Positions 61,901-64,000 of a DNA stretch of 64,000 nt are shown one piece after another (the stretch's first letter is position 1; each line of letters opens with the position of its first letter). The notes beneath the pieces are model-generated. The model made no database searches. It saw only the letters and a program-made list of their open reading frames with translations, and was not told where the DNA came from. Made by a program: the position numbers and the translations under genes. The stretch covers positions 4,030,001-4,094,000 of the forward strand of contig OZ176054.1 in NCBI GenBank assembly GCA_964247055.1. The letters run 5' to 3'. Origin of the DNA: Paragordius varius (lineage: Eukaryota > Nematomorpha).

Positions 61901-64000
61901 CCAGAAAATCAAGCCGGATTTATGAAGGGAAAAAGCACAAGAGACCATATCTCAAACATGAGAAGGATAATGGAAACATCAAAAGAGTTCCAGAAAGAAT
62001 TATACATGTGTTTTATTGATTACAGACAAGCATTCGATTCAATTAACTATGACTCCTTGTGGGAAACATTAAAGTTAGTAGGGGTATCGTCTCACTTAAT
62101 AAGATTGATTAGCTCTCTGTATGTAAAACAAAGAGCGATTATTAGAACACCAGCGGGGGACACAGACGAAATACCAATCTTGAAAGGAGTCAGACAAGGG
62201 TGTTGCTTATCCCCTTATCTGTTCAATATGTGCACAGAAATGATAATGAGGAAGTTGGATGGTAAAAATATTGGAGTAAGAATAGGAGGGAGAACAATCA
62301 ATAATTTAAGGTTTGCAGACGATACCACTCTTATAGCTGAAAGTGCAAATGATTTGAAGGAATTGATTGAAGAGATTCGAAAGGAAAGTTTGAGGTATGG
62401 TCTTAGGCTTAATCCTAACAAAACCAAAATATTATGTACAGGAAAAAAGCCTACAATTATAATAGAAGGAGTAGAAATAGAAATAGTTAAACAGTTAACG
62501 TTTTTGGGCGCAATAATTTCAGAGGATGGGTCTTCAACTCCTGACATGAGAAAGAGAATAGGATTGGGTAGAGAAGCGATGACCAAATTAATAAAGATTT
62601 GGAAAAACAAAAGCGTAGGAGTTGAAACCAAAAAAAGATTACTCTACTGTTTCGTTCTCCCGGTCACCACATATGGATGTGAGAGTTGGACCCTCAAAAA
62701 AAGGGACAAAGAAAGGCTCATGGCTTTTGAAAGGAGCTGCTGGCGTAGGATGCTAGGATACACCTGGAAGGATAAAATTAAGAATGAAAGTCTAACTACA
62801 GAAATAAAACCTAAAACAAACATCATGGAGATAATTCTAAAAAGAAAGTTAACATATTTTGGTCATGTCATGCGATCGAATTCTCTGGAGAAAGATACAA
62901 TGTTTGGGAAGGTAGAAGGGCAAAGGAAACGAGGCCGACCACCGATGAGGTGGTTGGATATGATAAAAGAAGAGACCAAAATGACACTGAAAGAGCTCAA
63001 TATAGCGGTTAAAGATAGAAAAAAATGGAAAGAAATAGTTAAAACTATATCCAAAAAGTCGTTTACGACTTAGGAAAAACCAACCAACCAAAATAATTGC
63101 AATCATCCCTTACTTCTATCTATAATAATTTTGTTAATGAATTTAAATTTTTAACAGCTACCTCTATACCTCTTATAAATTTGAATCTAATATTTCTTAT
63201 AAATTAATATAATTGAAAATATTAAATTAGCTAATATTGCCCAAAAAAATTGATAAAATATTTACAGTGTGTTCAATTGTTCTAAGAATCTCCAAATTTT
63301 AATATATGATACCATCTTATTCAACGGATAAAAAGAAAAAAAATAATCTAAACAATTAAAAGATACGAAAAAATAACGATTTGTTTTGACTTTCAAATAA
63401 GGAGATCGATGTTAAAGCTGGAGGCGGATGCACCATGAAAATTGGAGAAATGCTAAAAAGTTTTTTGACCAAATTAGAATGGTTTTCCACTTTGTTTCCT
63501 CGAATTCCTGTACCAGTAGCCACCAAGATAAATGATAAACTCGATAGGTAAGTTTCAACTTATATTTTTTTAAAGTTTAAATACCCATTTTTTAACAATG
63601 AATTCACTTTTTTTTACATGAAAAATGATCCAACTGTATTGATATTTTGTGAATGTGTATTACAATTAATATTTCTTTAATTTTAATTCTTGTTTGCTCA
63701 TAAATTTATACAAATTTCAATAAAAAATTAATTTTACTGGTATCTTTAGTGTTTCAAAATAACCAAATTCAAAACTGTATCAGCTAAAAGTTAATGCTTA
63801 ATCATTTTTACTCTAAGAAACTGGATATATATGAATTATAGTCTCTATCATAATATATCTTTAGATATGAAAAATCGTTACAAAAAGGAAATATTACAAC
63901 AAACGGTAAATATATTACATATTTCTTTTCCATATATTCCTCTAAAATATCTGATAATGCCATACTAATTTTTTTATAGTAACCATTTCTCTTGATAATT
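58959..64000 (+). CDS. PRPF38B: Pre-mRNA-splicing factor 38B homologue, 5' part (runs off the window)
   Basis: Spliceosome maturation factor of the PRP38 family; nuclear. Exons: 58959-59189, 59213-59281, 59305-59456, 59486-59546, 63402-63547, 63865-63905 and 63980 onward. Introns: 23, 23, 29, 3855, 317 and 74 bp, all GT-AG and phase-consistent. The protein follows PRPF38B closely: LPIWGNDKSMNLNHLILANI, KTYYEVVDEIFYH, LEPWEKGSRKTAGQTGMCGG, VRGVGAGG, DSPYIRGIGFMFIRY, QPPNDLWDWYEPYLNDEE, DVKAGGGCTMKIGEML and LEWFSTLFPRIPVPV. The start at 58959 is the first Met upstream of the conserved block; the extra N-terminus of about 33 residues is variable in this family. The 3.9-kb fourth intron holds an intact-looking LINE in the same orientation. 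Two MITEs occupy the promoter region. The C-terminal part lies beyond the window. Confidence 0.94.
60185..63100 (+). mobile_element. RTE-like LINE, apparently full length, ORF 60269-63073 (934 aa)
   Basis: A single open frame encodes both enzyme domains. N-terminal AP-endonuclease: VGCWNVRSL, DILGLTETKQ, VYAPTS, IIGGDWNSKVG, WTSPCGKYKNQIDYIM and SDHELL. Reverse transcriptase: IYKKGDVLQCENYRNISLIS, QAGFMKGKSTRDHI, CFIDYRQAFDSI (catalytic Asp), GVRQGCCLSPYLFN, RFADDTTLIAE (catalytic FADD), LNPNKTKIL and LTFLGAIIS. C-terminal YGCESWTL, YFGHVMR and GKVEGQRKRGRPPMRWLDM. No internal stop. The 5' leader has GGCAATGGCAAACCACC; the 3' UTR is very short and ends in (CCAA)n-like CCAACCAACCAAA, an RTE-like trait. 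It sits in PRPF38B intron 4 in sense orientation. Old tails of the same family are at 1990-2290 and 17770-18060. Clade placement is by memory of BovB/RTE-type proteins. Insertion ends and target duplication not determined. Confidence 0.9.

Overview
The window is nuclear DNA from an AT-rich animal, judged by eye at well over 70% A+T. It carries spliced, standard-code homologues of five metazoan genes: SHPK (sedoheptulokinase), TTC36, NAT10 (RNA cytidine acetyltransferase), HGSNAT (heparan-alpha-glucosaminide N-acetyltransferase) and PRPF38B (pre-mRNA splicing factor 38B). I assigned them by matching remembered family sequences exon by exon, checking that reading frame and GT-AG borders agree at every junction. 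The surrounding DNA is full of mobile elements: non-LTR retrotransposons, Penelope-like elements, hAT and MITE DNA transposons, and a tRNA-derived SINE. Many introns are only 22-30 bp. That size class is known from dicyemid mesozoans among animals (established knowledge as I recall it), so a parasitic or highly derived small invertebrate is my best guess, but the species is not determined.

Layout. Positions 1-31947 are two tandem copies of one block carrying SHPK(-), TTC36(-) and the 5' half of NAT10(+). Copy A (1-13137) is cut at its left by the window edge and ends inside NAT10 intron 11. Copy B (13138-31947, about 18.8 kb) is complete and runs on into the rest of NAT10. The result is one intact 25-exon NAT10 (23794-39977, 1057 codons) and one 3'-truncated NAT10 (6141-10810) whose Walker B aspartate has become asparagine. 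SHPK is complete in copy B (14990-19108, 6 exons, 503 aa). TTC36 is open in both copies. HGSNAT (40963-50237, minus) converges on NAT10. Then 50.2-58.9 kb is a graveyard of nested transposable elements, followed by the 5' part of PRPF38B (58959 to the window end), whose fourth intron holds an apparently intact 934-codon RTE-like LINE.

Functionally the genes look unrelated: sugar kinase, TPR cochaperone-like protein, rRNA/tRNA acetylation, lysosomal heparan sulfate degradation and spliceosome activation. TTC36 and NAT10 are head to head with 30 bp between start codons, so they must share a promoter region or overlap at their 5' ends.

Most unusual points: the ultrashort introns sit at the 5' ends of the genes while later introns are long; a textbook type I hammerhead ribozyme lies in the SHPK copy A intron; a four-level nest of insertions at 53-57.6 kb has target-site duplications and an internal empty site; and the three duplicated genes diverge at unequal rates.
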